From an uncultured Planktomarina sp. (GTDB taxonomy: Bacteria > Pseudomonadota > Alphaproteobacteria > Rhodobacterales > Rhodobacteraceae), in the NCBI GenBank assembly GCA_905181815.1, contig CAJIZA010000004.1, forward strand, positions 1-64,000: 64,000 nucleotides of DNA, read 5' to 3'. A program made the translations under genes and the position numbers. Numbering within the stretch: the stretch's first letter is position 1; each line of letters opens with the position of its first letter. Below, piece by piece: positions 34,614-44,146 of this stretch. Below the pieces are notes generated by a model, which ran no database searches, was not told where the DNA came from, and worked only from the letters and a program-made list of their open reading frames with translations.

Positions 34614-35318
34614 ATGAAAAGGGCCAGCTTGCCAAGCAGTATCAAAATTTTGGGCCTCGATGCCGACGACACGCTGTGGCAGAATGAAGAATTCTTTCGC
34701 CTCACCCAGGATCGCTTTGCTGATATGCTCAGCGCTTATATGCCCCCTGACCCCCTGTACGCAGAGCTATTGGCCGCCGAGCGACGCAACTTGGGACGAT
34801 ATGGCTATGGAATAAAGGGGTTTATGCTGTCCATGGTCGAAACGGCAATTGACGTGTCCAAGGGCCAGATACCTGCACATGTGATCCACGACATAATAGC
34901 GATGGGGCGCGATATGTTGAACCATCCTATTAATCTCTTACCCGGCGTTGCCGAATGCCTGCCACGACTAGCACAAGATTATTCGCTGGTGCTCGTGACC
35001 AAAGGCGATCTTTTGCACCAGGAGCAAAAATTGGCGCAATCGGGTTTGGGGGATATATTTGACGACGTCCATATCGTCAGTGAAAAACACATCGTAACCT
35101 ATCAAAGAATTTTCGGGATGCAGCTGCCCACAACCGCTATGGTTGGCAATTCCATAAAATCTGACATTCTACCTGCGCTTGCAGCCGGTGCCGCCGCGAT
35201 TCATATACCCGGACGCTATGAATGGGAGATGGAAAAAGCAGATGCGCCGCCCGAAGGCCCAAGGTTTTTTAAAGCTTCCTCGTTTATAAAGGTCAGTGCG
35301 CTTTTGATGAAAATGTGA
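34614..35318 (+). CDS. HAD-family hydrolase
   Basis: The 234-residue protein has motif I 'ILGLDADDTLWQNEEFF' (DxDxT), the T/S motif 'LVLVTKGDL', a Lys region 'HIVSEKHIVTYQRIF' and motif IV 'MVGNSIKSDILPALAAGAAAIHIP' (GNSIKSD). It is therefore a soluble Mg-dependent phosphatase of the GS-like (YjjG/haloacid) type. The substrate is unknown. It is divergent from clpS. Confidence 0.85.
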   Translation: MKRASLPSSIKILGLDADDTLWQNEEFFRLTQDRFADMLSAYMPPDPLYAELLAAERRNLGRYGYGIKGFMLSMVETAIDVSKGQIPAHVIHDIIAMGRDMLNHPINLLPGVAECLPRLAQDYSLVLVTKGDLLHQEQKLAQSGLGDIFDDVHIVSEKHIVTYQRIFGMQLPTTAMVGNSIKSDILPALAAGAAAIHIPGRYEWEMEKADAPPEGPRFFKASSFIKVSALLMKM

Positions 35319-35508
35319 CTATTTCAAGGCAAAACATGCGCAACATACAAGATCTAGTGGGCAAAATCTAAAATCGCGCAAATGAGCGATTTCCAGTCCT
35401 TAAAATAGCCTTATTTTAGCTATTCTTTCACTGATTCGTTTGTGCTAGTCTTTCGAAGAGCAAAGCACGGGAAAAATCCCGGCACATATTAAGAGCGAGG
35501 CAACAGGC

Positions 35509-36927
35509 GTGAAACACCGGCTCATACCCTATTTCATCGCGGCCTTTTTTGCGGTGATCCTTCTTCCGTCAGTGGCGGTGCACGCCGCGCCCTATGCCGC
35601 GGTTGTTATGGATGCGCGAAATGGTAAAATCTATCATTCCCGCAACGCAGATACCCGTCTGCATCCGGCGTCCTTAACCAAAATGATGACGCTCTATGTT
35701 GCGTTTCAGGCTATTGAGAAAAACGAAATCTCATTGGACAGCTATGTCACCGTGTCACGCAATGCCGCAGCAGAGCCCCCGTCAAAACTCTGGCTCAAAC
35801 GCGGCCAAAAAATCAAACTGCGCTATCTCATCCGCGCTGCGGCCATCAAATCGGCCAATGACGCGGCCACCGCAATTGGCGAGCTCATTTCAGGCTCAGA
35901 GGCCGCATTCGCCAAACGCATGACCCGCACAGCCCGCGCCATGGGCATGTCCCGCACAACGTTTAAAAATGCCCATGGCCTCACACGCTCGGGTCACCTT
36001 TCTACAGCACGCGATATGACCATTTTGGGCCGTCATATGATTTATGATTACCCGCAGTATTATAACCTATTTTCACGGCGCAGTGCTGATGCGAAAATTC
36101 GCAAAGTGAATAATACCAACCGTCGCTTTCTCGCGGCCTATAAAGGTGCGGACGGAATCAAGACGGGTTACACACGGGCCGCTGGCTTTAATTTGGTTGC
36201 CTCCGCCGAGCGCGGCGGGGAGCGCATTGTCGCCACAATGTTCGGTGGATCGTCCACACCAGCGCGCAACAAACGTGTAGCGCAGCTTTTGGATATGGGC
36301 TTTGCCCGCGCGCCCTCCACCGCCAAACTGCAGCGCCCCAGCCTGCCACCCTATGATCAAAACGAAAACGAGCATGACGGAAAAACTCTGCGTCTGATGA
36401 CAGCCGTAAAACGCTCGCTCCGGCCCAAAATGCGACCCTTTGGCAAGACCAGCGCGCCCGAAGAGGTACTCTTGGCGGTTCTGCCCGATGTGCAGGTGCA
36501 GCCTGGTGACATCCTAACAGCCATTCAATCAGCGACAGCCGGCGCCGTGGCTGTTCAAGTCTCGGCTTCGACCTACGACCCGGAAATGTCCACCACCGCG
36601 CCGCGCGCGCGGCCGCCACAATTCTCTTTTGTTGCCACGCCCGTGGCAGAGCAAGAAACTGAGACCGTAGCCCGCCACGACACCTCCGGCAGCCGCAGCT
36701 GGGGCATCAATATTGGAAAATTCAGCTCCCGCTATCAGGCAGAACGGGTTCTGCTCCGCATGGCCTTGGCAGAGATGACGACGCTGGATGGCGCCGAACG
36801 CAAAGTCAAAGCCCGCGCCAGCGGCTATGAAGCCCTGTTCACCGGTCTGACGCAACACAGCGCAGACCTCGCCTGCCGCAGACTCCATGCGCAGGAAATT
36901 TCCTGCGTATTGGTGGATCCAAGCTAA
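35509..36927 (+). CDS. D-alanyl-D-alanine carboxypeptidase (S11) with C-terminal SPOR domain
   Basis: This 472-residue exported penicillin-binding protein starts at GTG 35509 after GAGG. It has a signal peptide MKHRLIPYFIAAFFAVILLPSVAVHA. The serine-peptidase motifs are S55-x-x-K58 ('HPASLTKMM'), SxN in 'IKSANDAATA' and KTG in 'DGIKTGYTRAAG'. After a variable linker, the last about 75 residues ('WGINIGKFSSRYQAERVLLRMALAE..') form a SPOR peptidoglycan-binding domain ending 'RRLHAQEISCVLVDPS'. It trims the terminal D-Ala of cell-wall pentapeptides and probably sits at the division site. It is monocistronic. DacA/DacC/DacF cannot be distinguished. Confidence 0.88.
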   Translation: MKHRLIPYFIAAFFAVILLPSVAVHAAPYAAVVMDARNGKIYHSRNADTRLHPASLTKMMTLYVAFQAIEKNEISLDSYVTVSRNAAAEPPSKLWLKRGQKIKLRYLIRAAAIKSANDAATAIGELISGSEAAFAKRMTRTARAMGMSRTTFKNAHGLTRSGHLSTARDMTILGRHMIYDYPQYYNLFSRRSADAKIRKVNNTNRRFLAAYKGADGIKTGYTRAAGFNLVASAERGGERIVATMFGGSSTPARNKRVAQLLDMGFARAPSTAKLQRPSLPPYDQNENEHDGKTLRLMTAVKRSLRPKMRPFGKTSAPEEVLLAVLPDVQVQPGDILTAIQSATAGAVAVQVSASTYDPEMSTTAPRARPPQFSFVATPVAEQETETVARHDTSGSRSWGINIGKFSSRYQAERVLLRMALAEMTTLDGAERKVKARASGYEALFTGLTQHSADLACRRLHAQEISCVLVDPS

Positions 36928-37062
36928 AGCACCCCCCCGCCCGCTAGCACAGAGCGTCTTACTCTTATTCTGAATTTGCCACATCTATAGCGCATAACAA
37001 ATTTTATTTTTCGCACCCCGACGCCCAGCGTCGAAATCTCAAGCCAAACTGAGCGCTTTGCT

Positions 37063-37673
37063 GTGCGGCGCATTTTCTGTGTGGGGCGCAATTACGCCAA
37101 ACATGCTAAGGAGTTTGGCAATGATGAGCGCGGTCCACCGTTCTTTTTCACCAAGCCAGCCGATGCCATTGTGGCAAGCGGCGCCGCTTTGACCTATCCA
37201 GGCTTAACGCAAGACCTGAATCATGAGGCGGAATTAGCGGTCGCTATAGGCACCGGCGGGCGGGATATCATCGCCAAGGACGCTGCATCCCATATCTTTG
37301 GCTTTGCATGCAGCAATGATTTAACCCGCCGCGATTTGCAAGCTGTTGCAAAATCTCAGCGCCGCCCTTGGGATATGTCCAAAATTTTTGATGAGAGCGC
37401 CGTGATCAACGCGATTATCCCCGGGCAAAGCATCTCCCCTGATGCTGCGATCCGCTGCCGCGTAGATGGGCGGCTGCGCCAAAATGCAAAATTGGAGACA
37501 TGACCTGGTCCATTGCAGATGTTATCGCTACCCGGTCAGGCCATGTGGCCCTCGCCGCAGGCGATTTGATTATGACAGGTTCGCCTGCAGGGGTTGGGCC
37601 AGTGGTCCAGGGTCAGAGCTATTGCGTTGAAATTAATGGATTGCCCGACGCGGAGTTTCACTACACACTTTAA
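37063..37673 (+). pseudogene. FAH-family hydrolase (fumarylpyruvate-hydrolase type), frameshifted
   Basis: From GTG 37063 the frame reads 'RRIFCVGRNYAKHAKEFGND', 'PPFFFTKPADAIVASG', the metal motif 'NHEAELAVAIG', and 'GFACSNDLTRRDLQAVAKSQ'. At 37494-37498 a G is missing after 'LRQNAKL'. The family end 'MTWSIADVIA', 'GDLIMTGSPAGVGPV' and 'VEINGLPDAEF' follows in the next frame to 37673. With one base added, the total is 204 codons, the normal size. A small soluble C-C-bond hydrolase would result. The reading could be a true loss or a single-base error. Confidence 0.8.
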
Positions 37674-39250
37674 CCTAAGGCCGCCGCCAAGAGCGTTTGG
37701 GTATAGGGGTGTTTCGGGTTTTCAAAGATTTCCTGCGCCATGCCATGCTCTACAATGTCGCCGTCTTTCATGACCAACATTCGATGCGACAAAGCACGCA
37801 CAACCTTCAGGTCATGGCTGATGAAGAGATATCCAAGCTGATACTTTTGCTGCAAATCGCGCAATAGATCGACAATTTGCACCTGGACCGTCCGATCGAG
37901 CGCCGAGGTTGGCTCATCAAGCACGACAAATTTCGGTCTTAAAATCATAGCACGAGCGATAGCTATACGCTGACGCTGCCCACCGGAAAACTCATGGGGA
38001 TAACGGTCCATCGTGTCCGGATCCAGCTCCACCTCCCGCAGCATAGAAGCCACCACCTCGCGATGGCGACTGCGATTGGTGCGGCTGTGGATCTCAAGAC
38101 CCTCTGAGATAATTTCCATCACTGACATGCGCGGACTCAAACTGCCAAACGGGTCTTGAAACACGATCTGCATATCACTGCGCAGCGGGCGCATTTGCCG
38201 CCGGTTGAGAGGATCAATATCCTGACCAAAAAAGGAAATTCTATTTTTTGACGAGATGAGCCGCATCACCGCAAGGGCAAGCGACGTTTTCCCAGAGCCA
38301 GACTCTCCCACTACACCCAAGGTCTCCCCAGCCCGCACCGAAAGGCTGGCCGCATTAACTGCCTTCACATGCCCGACCGTACGGCGCAAAATCCCGTGTT
38401 GAATAGGATACCAAACGCGCAGTTGATCGGTGCAAAGCAGCTCTGGGGCATCTTCAGCAACCGGCGCCGGCGCACCTATGGTCTCTGCATCGATCAACAT
38501 TTTGGTATAGGCGTGGACTGGCGCATCAAAAATCTGAGCGCAAGATCCACTTTCTACTACTTCCCCCTGGCGCATCACCACCACACGATCAGCAATTTTA
38601 CGCACGACGCTCAAGTCATGAGTGATGAACAAAAGGCTCAGGCCTTCGCTGCGCTGCAAATCGGCCAAAAGCTGTAAAATTTGTGCCTCTATCGTCACAT
38701 CAAGGGCGGTTGTTGGCTCATCGGCAATCAACAATTGGGGCTCATTGGCCAAAGCCATTGCAATCATCACCCGCTGCCTTTGCCCACCGGACAGCTGATG
38801 CGGATAGGATTTCAGCCGCATCACCGGATCGGGGATACCTACCTTGTCAAGCAGTTCAATAATGCGGTCCTGCAACGGCTGGCCACGCAAACCTTGATGC
38901 ACCGAAAGGCTCTCACCTAGCTGTTTTTCTATCGTGTGCAGCGGGTTCAGAGACGTCATGGGCTCTTGAAAAATAAAGCTGATATCATTGCCGCGAATGC
39001 GTTGCAGATTGTCCTCTGACGCGCCAATCATCTCTTCACCTTGATAGAGCACAGAGCCACGCGCCACGGCACTTTCCGGCAAGAGATCGACAGTGGCCAA
39101 AGCGGTCACAGATTTACCCGATCCAGATTCGCCCACTACAGCGACAGTCTCCCCCGCGCCCACGTGAAAAGACACATTGCGCACCGCGGGCGTCTCGAGA
39201 CCATCTTGGAGAAAATCAACCGAGAGGCCGCAGATTTCAAGCACGGTCAT
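37670..39250 (-). CDS. yejF: ABC peptide transporter ATPase YejF (double ATP-binding domain)
   Basis: The 526-residue protein has two complete ATPase halves: the first with GESGSGKSV, 'LSGGQRQRVMIAMALA' and 'LLIADEPTTALDV', the second with GESGSGKTS, 'FSGGQRQRIAIARAM' and 'VVLDEPTSALDRTV'. Double-domain size and oppA-like neighbours identify YejF, which drives uptake of peptides such as microcin C. It is the last gene of yejABEF, overlapping yejE. Its stop overlaps the end of the FAH gene on the other strand. Confidence 0.9.
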   Translation of the reverse strand: MTVLEICGLSVDFLQDGLETPAVRNVSFHVGAGETVAVVGESGSGKSVTALATVDLLPESAVARGSVLYQGEEMIGASEDNLQRIRGNDISFIFQEPMTSLNPLHTIEKQLGESLSVHQGLRGQPLQDRIIELLDKVGIPDPVMRLKSYPHQLSGGQRQRVMIAMALANEPQLLIADEPTTALDVTIEAQILQLLADLQRSEGLSLLFITHDLSVVRKIADRVVVMRQGEVVESGSCAQIFDAPVHAYTKMLIDAETIGAPAPVAEDAPELLCTDQLRVWYPIQHGILRRTVGHVKAVNAASLSVRAGETLGVVGESGSGKTSLALAVMRLISSKNRISFFGQDIDPLNRRQMRPLRSDMQIVFQDPFGSLSPRMSVMEIISEGLEIHSRTNRSRHREVVASMLREVELDPDTMDRYPHEFSGGQRQRIAIARAMILRPKFVVLDEPTSALDRTVQVQIVDLLRDLQQKYQLGYLFISHDLKVVRALSHRMLVMKDGDIVEHGMAQEIFENPKHPYTQTLLAAALG

Positions 39251-40362
39251 TGGAAAACCTTCCGCGGATCAAAGGCATCGCGCACCCCTTCAAAAATAAA
39301 GACCAAAAGCGACAACATGATGGTGAAAACAAAAAAAGCAGTGAAGCCCAGATGCGGGGATTGCAAATTTAACTTAGCCTGCTGTGTCAGCTCCCCCAAA
39401 GAGGGCGCAGAGGACGGCAAGCCAAAGCCCAGAAAATCAAGACCCGCCAGGGTTGAAATGGCACCGGTGACAATGAAAGGCAGGAAGGTCAGCGTGGCCA
39501 CCATCGCATTGGGCAAGATATGGCGCATCATAATGGTCCGATTGCTCACCCCAAGCGCTTCAGCCGCGCGCACATATTCAAAATTCCGCGCACGAAAAAA
39601 CTCCGCCCGTATCAAACCCGTAAGCGCCGGCCAGCCGAAGATGATGGACAAGGTCGCCAAAAGCCAAAAGCTGCGCCCCAATATCGCAGTCATAATAATG
39701 ATTACATAAAGCGATGGCAGAGCAGAAAAAATTTCAAGGAACCTTTGGAACAAAAGATCCGTCCAGCCGCCAAAGTATCCCTGCACTGCCCCGGCGATAA
39801 TGCCGATGATCGAGGCAAAAACGGTTACCACCAGCGCGAAAACGATCGAAAGTCGAAACCCATAAATGACTCGCGCCAGGACGTCGCGGGTGGTGTCGTC
39901 TGTTCCCAGCCAATGGGAAGCATCCGGCGGCGACGGGGCAGAGCGGCCCAAATCATTCGGTGTGTCATAGCTATAGGGCACCGGGGGCCAGAGCATCCAA
40001 CCTTGGGAAAACTCCGCCACCTGCGCCCCAAAATCCCCAGCATCAATGGCTGTCATGGTCCCCTCGGGATCGTCAAAGCAGATCTCTAAACCGCCAGAAC
40101 GGATCAGGCATTGCACCTCTGGATCGCGATAGGTTGCTTCAGTCCGAAAATCACCCCCAAAGACCGTTTCGGGATAAAACTGCGTCACGGGCATGAACAA
40201 CTCACCGCGATAACTGACCAATATTGGTTTGTCGTTGGCGATAAATTCCGCAAATAAGCTTAGGCCAAAGAGTAGGGAAAAGATCCAAAAAGACCAAACT
40301 GCCCGACGGTTTTTCTTAAAATTATTGAGGCGGCGGCGGTTGAGAGGGGAAAGTTTGATCAT
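39247..40362 (-). CDS. yejE: ABC peptide transporter permease YejE
   Basis: The 371-residue inner-membrane permease has a long N-terminal periplasmic part after the first helix ('AVWSFWIFSLLFGLSLFAEF'), typical of YejE/OppC: 'DRL..YPETVFGGDF..' then 'HWLGTDDTTRDVLARVIYGF'. The EAA loop is 'AEALGVSNRTIMMRHILPNAM', and the gene ends in 'LLVFIFEGVRDAFDPRKVFQ'. It overlaps both yejF (4 bp) and yejB (4 bp). Confidence 0.9.
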   Translation of the reverse strand: MIKLSPLNRRRLNNFKKNRRAVWSFWIFSLLFGLSLFAEFIANDKPILVSYRGELFMPVTQFYPETVFGGDFRTEATYRDPEVQCLIRSGGLEICFDDPEGTMTAIDAGDFGAQVAEFSQGWMLWPPVPYSYDTPNDLGRSAPSPPDASHWLGTDDTTRDVLARVIYGFRLSIVFALVVTVFASIIGIIAGAVQGYFGGWTDLLFQRFLEIFSALPSLYVIIIMTAILGRSFWLLATLSIIFGWPALTGLIRAEFFRARNFEYVRAAEALGVSNRTIMMRHILPNAMVATLTFLPFIVTGAISTLAGLDFLGFGLPSSAPSLGELTQQAKLNLQSPHLGFTAFFVFTIMLSLLVFIFEGVRDAFDPRKVFQ

Positions 40363-41438
40363 CCACGGGCCTCAAAATCAATCCGCGGATCAATGATCAC
40401 ATACATCAAATCCGACAAAATTCCAACGATTAGCCCAAGCAGGCCAAAGGCGAATAACGTGCCAAACATCACTGGATAGTCGCGCGATATCGCCGCCTCA
40501 AAACCAAGACGACCCAGACCATCCAGAGAGAAAATCGTCTCAATGAACAGCGACCCCCCAAAAAATACGCCAATAAACAAGCTTGGAAACCCAGCAATCA
40601 CGATCAACATTGCATTGCGAAAGATGTGGCCAAACAACACCCGGTTCTCAGTCAATCCTTTCGCACGGGCGGTAACGACGTATTGCTTGCGAATTTCATC
40701 GAGGAATGAATTCTTGGTCAAAAGCGTCAGCGTGGCAAAGCCAGAGATCACAGAGGCAAAAATCGGCAAGGCCATGTGCCAAAAATAATCACCGATCTTG
40801 GCCAGAAGGCTCAACTCCTCAAAACCATTCGAGGTCAGGCCGCGCAGCGGGAAGATCTGCCAATAGGAGCCGCCAGCGAAAAGTACCAAAAGCATGATGG
40901 CAAAGAGAAACGACGGAATGCCATAACCGACAATCACCAAGGCACTGGTCACTGTATCAAATGTGCTGCCGTCACGCATGGCCTTGCGCACCCCCAGAGG
41001 GATACTCACCAAATAGATCAGCAGGGTAGACCATAGGCCCAGAGAGATCGACACAGGCATTTTCTCTAGTACCAAATCCACCACCTTGATGGAGCGGAAA
41101 TAGCTCTCGCCAAAGTCGAACTGCATATATTTCCACATCATGCGGGTGAAGCGCTCTAAAGGCGGCCGATCGAGACCAAATTCACGCTCCAATTGTTCAA
41201 TGTATTCCTGCGGCAAACCGCGCGCTCCAGCATATTGATCATTGCCCGCACTTTCGCCAATGCCCGCGTCATCACCGCCAGTAATGGCGGCGAAGACATC
41301 CCCTTCACCTTCCAACTGCGCCAAGACCTGCTCAACCGGACCACCTGGAACAAATTGGATCAGGGCAAAGTTGACAATCATCACCCCCAGGAGTGTGGGG
41401 ATGACCAGCAAAAGCCTGCGGATGATATATGAAACCAT
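40359..41438 (-). CDS. yejB: ABC peptide transporter permease YejB
   Basis: The 359-residue permease has the N-terminal helix 'LLLVIPTLLGVMIVNFALIQ' and 'FVPGGPVEQVLAQLEG', the long YejB insertion between the first helix and 'EYIEQLEREFGLDRPPLERF', the EAA loop 'VVTARAKGLTENRVLFGHIFRNAM' and the end 'GILSDLMYVIIDPRIDFEARG'. It pairs with YejE to form the channel. The 4-bp overlap with yejE and 1-bp gap to yejA show tight coupling. Confidence 0.9.
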   Translation of the reverse strand: MVSYIIRRLLLVIPTLLGVMIVNFALIQFVPGGPVEQVLAQLEGEGDVFAAITGGDDAGIGESAGNDQYAGARGLPQEYIEQLEREFGLDRPPLERFTRMMWKYMQFDFGESYFRSIKVVDLVLEKMPVSISLGLWSTLLIYLVSIPLGVRKAMRDGSTFDTVTSALVIVGYGIPSFLFAIMLLVLFAGGSYWQIFPLRGLTSNGFEELSLLAKIGDYFWHMALPIFASVISGFATLTLLTKNSFLDEIRKQYVVTARAKGLTENRVLFGHIFRNAMLIVIAGFPSLFIGVFFGGSLFIETIFSLDGLGRLGFEAAISRDYPVMFGTLFAFGLLGLIVGILSDLMYVIIDPRIDFEARG

Positions 41439-41439
41439 G

Positions 41440-43305
41440 TTAGTTTAACACACCTGCGGCTTCTAACTTGACGGCTTTTTTTGCATCGAACCACCAAAAA
41501 TCCAGCTCGCCACGTGCGAAAGGCGGCAGCGGGTCAGGGTAGCCATATTGGTCATAATAGGCAACCGTATGCACCGCTTTGAACCATTGCGGAATCCAGA
41601 AGCGTTTGGCCCTCAATACGCGGTCAAGCGCTTGTATATTGGTATTCAGCTCTGCTTTGCTTTGCGCCCGTACAACTTTTTCAATCAAAGCATCGACAGC
41701 GGGGTCAGAAAGGCCCATCAAATTGCGGCTGCTTTGATCCATTGCCTTGGTGCCAAAATATTGCTCCAAACCCGAAGAAGGCTCAAAACTCATACGCATC
41801 GAATGGGTGGTGACATCAAAATCATAGGCACGGGTGCGTTCACTTTCCTGCGCCGTATCCACACGGTTGAGGCGCGCATCAATGCCCAGAACTTTCATAT
41901 TCTCAATCATCGGATTGGTGATGCGGTCAAAAGCCGGCGAGCTGTCAAGCACCTCAAGGGTGAAGACCTGTCCGTCTTTTTCGCGCATCCCATCACTGTT
42001 GACACGCCAACCCGCCTCATCCAGAAGATACGACGCCCGGCGAAGGTTTTTGCGATCCAATTGTCGCGCGCCTGAAACTGGTGCCATGATCGCCTGATCA
42101 GAGAGGATATCAGCGTTCAACAGGCCCTGATCCACCAAAGCTTGCAGTACAGCCTCCTCGCCCTCGGTCGGCACCCCAGTGGCCTCAAGCTCAGAGTTGC
42201 CCCAAAAGGACTGCACCCGATCATACAGGCCATAGAACAACTGCGCATTGGACCATTCAAAATTAAACATCATTCCCAAAGCTTCGCGCACCCGCCGATC
42301 TTGGAACTTTTCGCGGCGCAGGTTAAACACATAGGCCTGCGCCATGGCCAGATTGCCATCGGGCAATTCAGTTTTCACGACATGCCCCGCGTCAATGGAC
42401 GCAAAATCATAGGAGGTCGCCCATTGTTTTGAGCTGTTTTCAGATCGGAACGTATACAGACCGCCCTTGAACCCCTCAAAGGCCGCAGCTGAATCTGCAA
42501 AATATTCGACTCTAATGCGGTCAAAATTATTCCGGCCGATATTGGGGGGAATAGCTTCGCCCCAATAGTCATCGCGGCGGACATATACCACGCGCTGGTT
42601 CACCTCATAGCTGTCAAGCACATAGGGGCCGGTGCCGATGAAAGGCGTCAGTGAGGAGTCGTCCAACCGCGCGTCATTGCTTTCAAACCAGGCCTTTGAG
42701 AACACAGGAATGCCACCAGCCAAATCGATCACATCCCTGCGCGGCGCATCTTCTGTGAAGATGAATTTGATCTGCAGCTGGGATAGAATCTCAATGTCGG
42801 CCACCATACCCGACACGGCCGCGCGGTAAGAGGGTAAACCCTGTTCCATAAAAAGATTGAAAGTAAACTTCACATCTTCAGCCGTCAAAGCTGATCCATC
42901 AGAAAATCGCACATCATCCCGCAGGGTAAAAATAGCCCAATCGAGACTTTTGGGATATTCGACAGTGGTACAAAGGAAACAATAGCTCGCGGTTGCATCA
43001 TCTGCAAAAGACGTCATGACAGATTCAAATGGGATCGACGATAGGGCGGCCTGATTGCCCTTTCTGGCATAAGAGTTGAAACTGTCAAAGGTTCCAAAAG
43101 ACCATTGCGAAATTTCACCACCCTTGGGCGCCTCTGGGTTCACAAAATCCAAATGCGCAAAATTCGCCGGATATTTCAAATCTCCAAAATAAGAATAACC
43201 ATGACTGATGGTGATCGGATCATGCGCCTCTCCGGCAAGCCCGCCCGCGCTCGTCACAACCAGAGCTGCGCCCAATACAAGTGTGTTACAAAACCCCAAA
43301 GTCAT
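41440..43305 (-). CDS. yejA: ABC peptide transporter substrate-binding protein YejA
   Basis: This is a 621-residue periplasmic oligopeptide-binding protein (SBP family 5). The signal peptide is MTLGFCNTLVLGAALVVTSAGG. The body starts 'ISHGYSYFGDLKYPANFAHLDFVNPEAPKGGEI', the YejA pattern, and includes 'TFNLFMEQGLP', 'IGTGPYVLDSYEVNQRVVYVRRDDYWG' and the C-terminal 'PPFARGELDFWWFDAKKAVKLE'. It delivers peptides to YejBEF. It is the first gene of the operon, with a perfect palindrome upstream. Confidence 0.92.
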   Translation of the reverse strand: MTLGFCNTLVLGAALVVTSAGGLAGEAHDPITISHGYSYFGDLKYPANFAHLDFVNPEAPKGGEISQWSFGTFDSFNSYARKGNQAALSSIPFESVMTSFADDATASYCFLCTTVEYPKSLDWAIFTLRDDVRFSDGSALTAEDVKFTFNLFMEQGLPSYRAAVSGMVADIEILSQLQIKFIFTEDAPRRDVIDLAGGIPVFSKAWFESNDARLDDSSLTPFIGTGPYVLDSYEVNQRVVYVRRDDYWGEAIPPNIGRNNFDRIRVEYFADSAAAFEGFKGGLYTFRSENSSKQWATSYDFASIDAGHVVKTELPDGNLAMAQAYVFNLRREKFQDRRVREALGMMFNFEWSNAQLFYGLYDRVQSFWGNSELEATGVPTEGEEAVLQALVDQGLLNADILSDQAIMAPVSGARQLDRKNLRRASYLLDEAGWRVNSDGMREKDGQVFTLEVLDSSPAFDRITNPMIENMKVLGIDARLNRVDTAQESERTRAYDFDVTTHSMRMSFEPSSGLEQYFGTKAMDQSSRNLMGLSDPAVDALIEKVVRAQSKAELNTNIQALDRVLRAKRFWIPQWFKAVHTVAYYDQYGYPDPLPPFARGELDFWWFDAKKAVKLEAAGVLN

Positions 43306-43363
43306 TTGCCTACCTCACTGTGTTTTTATCAAACTAACCCACAAAGCTTAACTTAGAGGTTTT

Positions 43364-43377
43364 TTCGCAATTGCGAA
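43364..43377. promoter_or_regulatory. Perfect palindrome upstream of yejA
   Basis: TTCGCAATTGCGAA is a perfect 14-bp palindrome 59-72 bp before the yejA start, after a T-rich stretch. It is a plausible operator for the operon. No known consensus is recognised. Confidence 0.4.
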
Positions 43378-43511
43378 GGGGGCAGCGCATTATTTTCAAG
43401 CAAATCCGCGCCAGTTCGGGCGCTTAAGGACCCGTCGATGCACAAAGGGCCGCCCAAAGGTAGCCCTGTCGCACTTAGTTGACGAATACTGCAACTATAA
43501 CATATCTGCGG

Positions 43512-44027
43512 TTAATCGCTGATGGTCTCAAGATAGGCTATTAAATTCGCGCGATCTTCTGGCTTGGACAAGCCATTGAAACTCATCTTTGTGCCAGGCG
43601 CGTATTTGGACGGCTTGGTCAAGAAACCGTCAAGGTTTTCAGCGCTCCAAGTCTCGGCCACAGCCACAAGGCTGCCAGAGTAACCAAAGCCATCAACCGA
43701 GCCCACAGCCCGATCAACAATGGCGTAGAGATGCGGCCCAACACCGTTAGCGCCCGACTCTAATTTGTGGCAAGCTGAGCATTTCTTGAAAACCTTAGCG
43801 CCTTTCACAATGTCAGCTGAGGCCAGGAGATCTTCCAACATAGGGCCGACTTCTGCTTCCGCCTCTTCTTCTTCACCGCTATCGGTTTCGATCCAAGCAA
43901 CCCCATGGTATTCTCCATGGTGCGCTGGGCTATAAATTTTGTCAGCAATCCAGCCGCCAAGAACCAGAACAAGCAAAGCCGAACACAGGGCGGATGCAAT
44001 TTTGGTCAAAGTCATCGTGTCAAACAT
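43512..44027 (-). CDS. Membrane-anchored c-type cytochrome
   Basis: The 171-residue product is from ATG 44027 (MFDTMTLTKIASALC); ATGs 10-15 bp upstream are alternatives, and a much longer upstream reading is unlikely because it overlaps pheA. One N-terminal helix 'IASALCSALLVLVLGGWIADKIY' serves as anchor or signal. After an acidic linker 'SGEEEEAEAEVG', a class I haem domain follows: 'KKCSACHKLESGANGVGPHLY' (CxxCH) with distal Met in 'PGTKMSFNGLSKPEDRANLIAYL'. This matches Rhodobacterales 'cytochrome c family protein' types acting between bc1 and oxidases. It is divergent from pheA. Confidence 0.85.
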   Translation of the reverse strand: MFDTMTLTKIASALCSALLVLVLGGWIADKIYSPAHHGEYHGVAWIETDSGEEEEAEAEVGPMLEDLLASADIVKGAKVFKKCSACHKLESGANGVGPHLYAIVDRAVGSVDGFGYSGSLVAVAETWSAENLDGFLTKPSKYAPGTKMSFNGLSKPEDRANLIAYLETISD

Positions 44028-44146
44028 GTCGCGATCCATCATTACAATTAAGTTGTATCCCTCTAGTCCCTTCCCCCCCTGTCGTGCAAGGTGTAGATGG
44101 CGCGACGAAACGACCTTTTTCGCGGAATTTGCTAAGGAGACACCGA

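Noticed and set aside
43994-44146. Longer pheA reading frame starting at 43994
   Set aside because: It overlaps the divergent cytochrome gene, and a good AAGGAGA site precedes the ATG at 44147.
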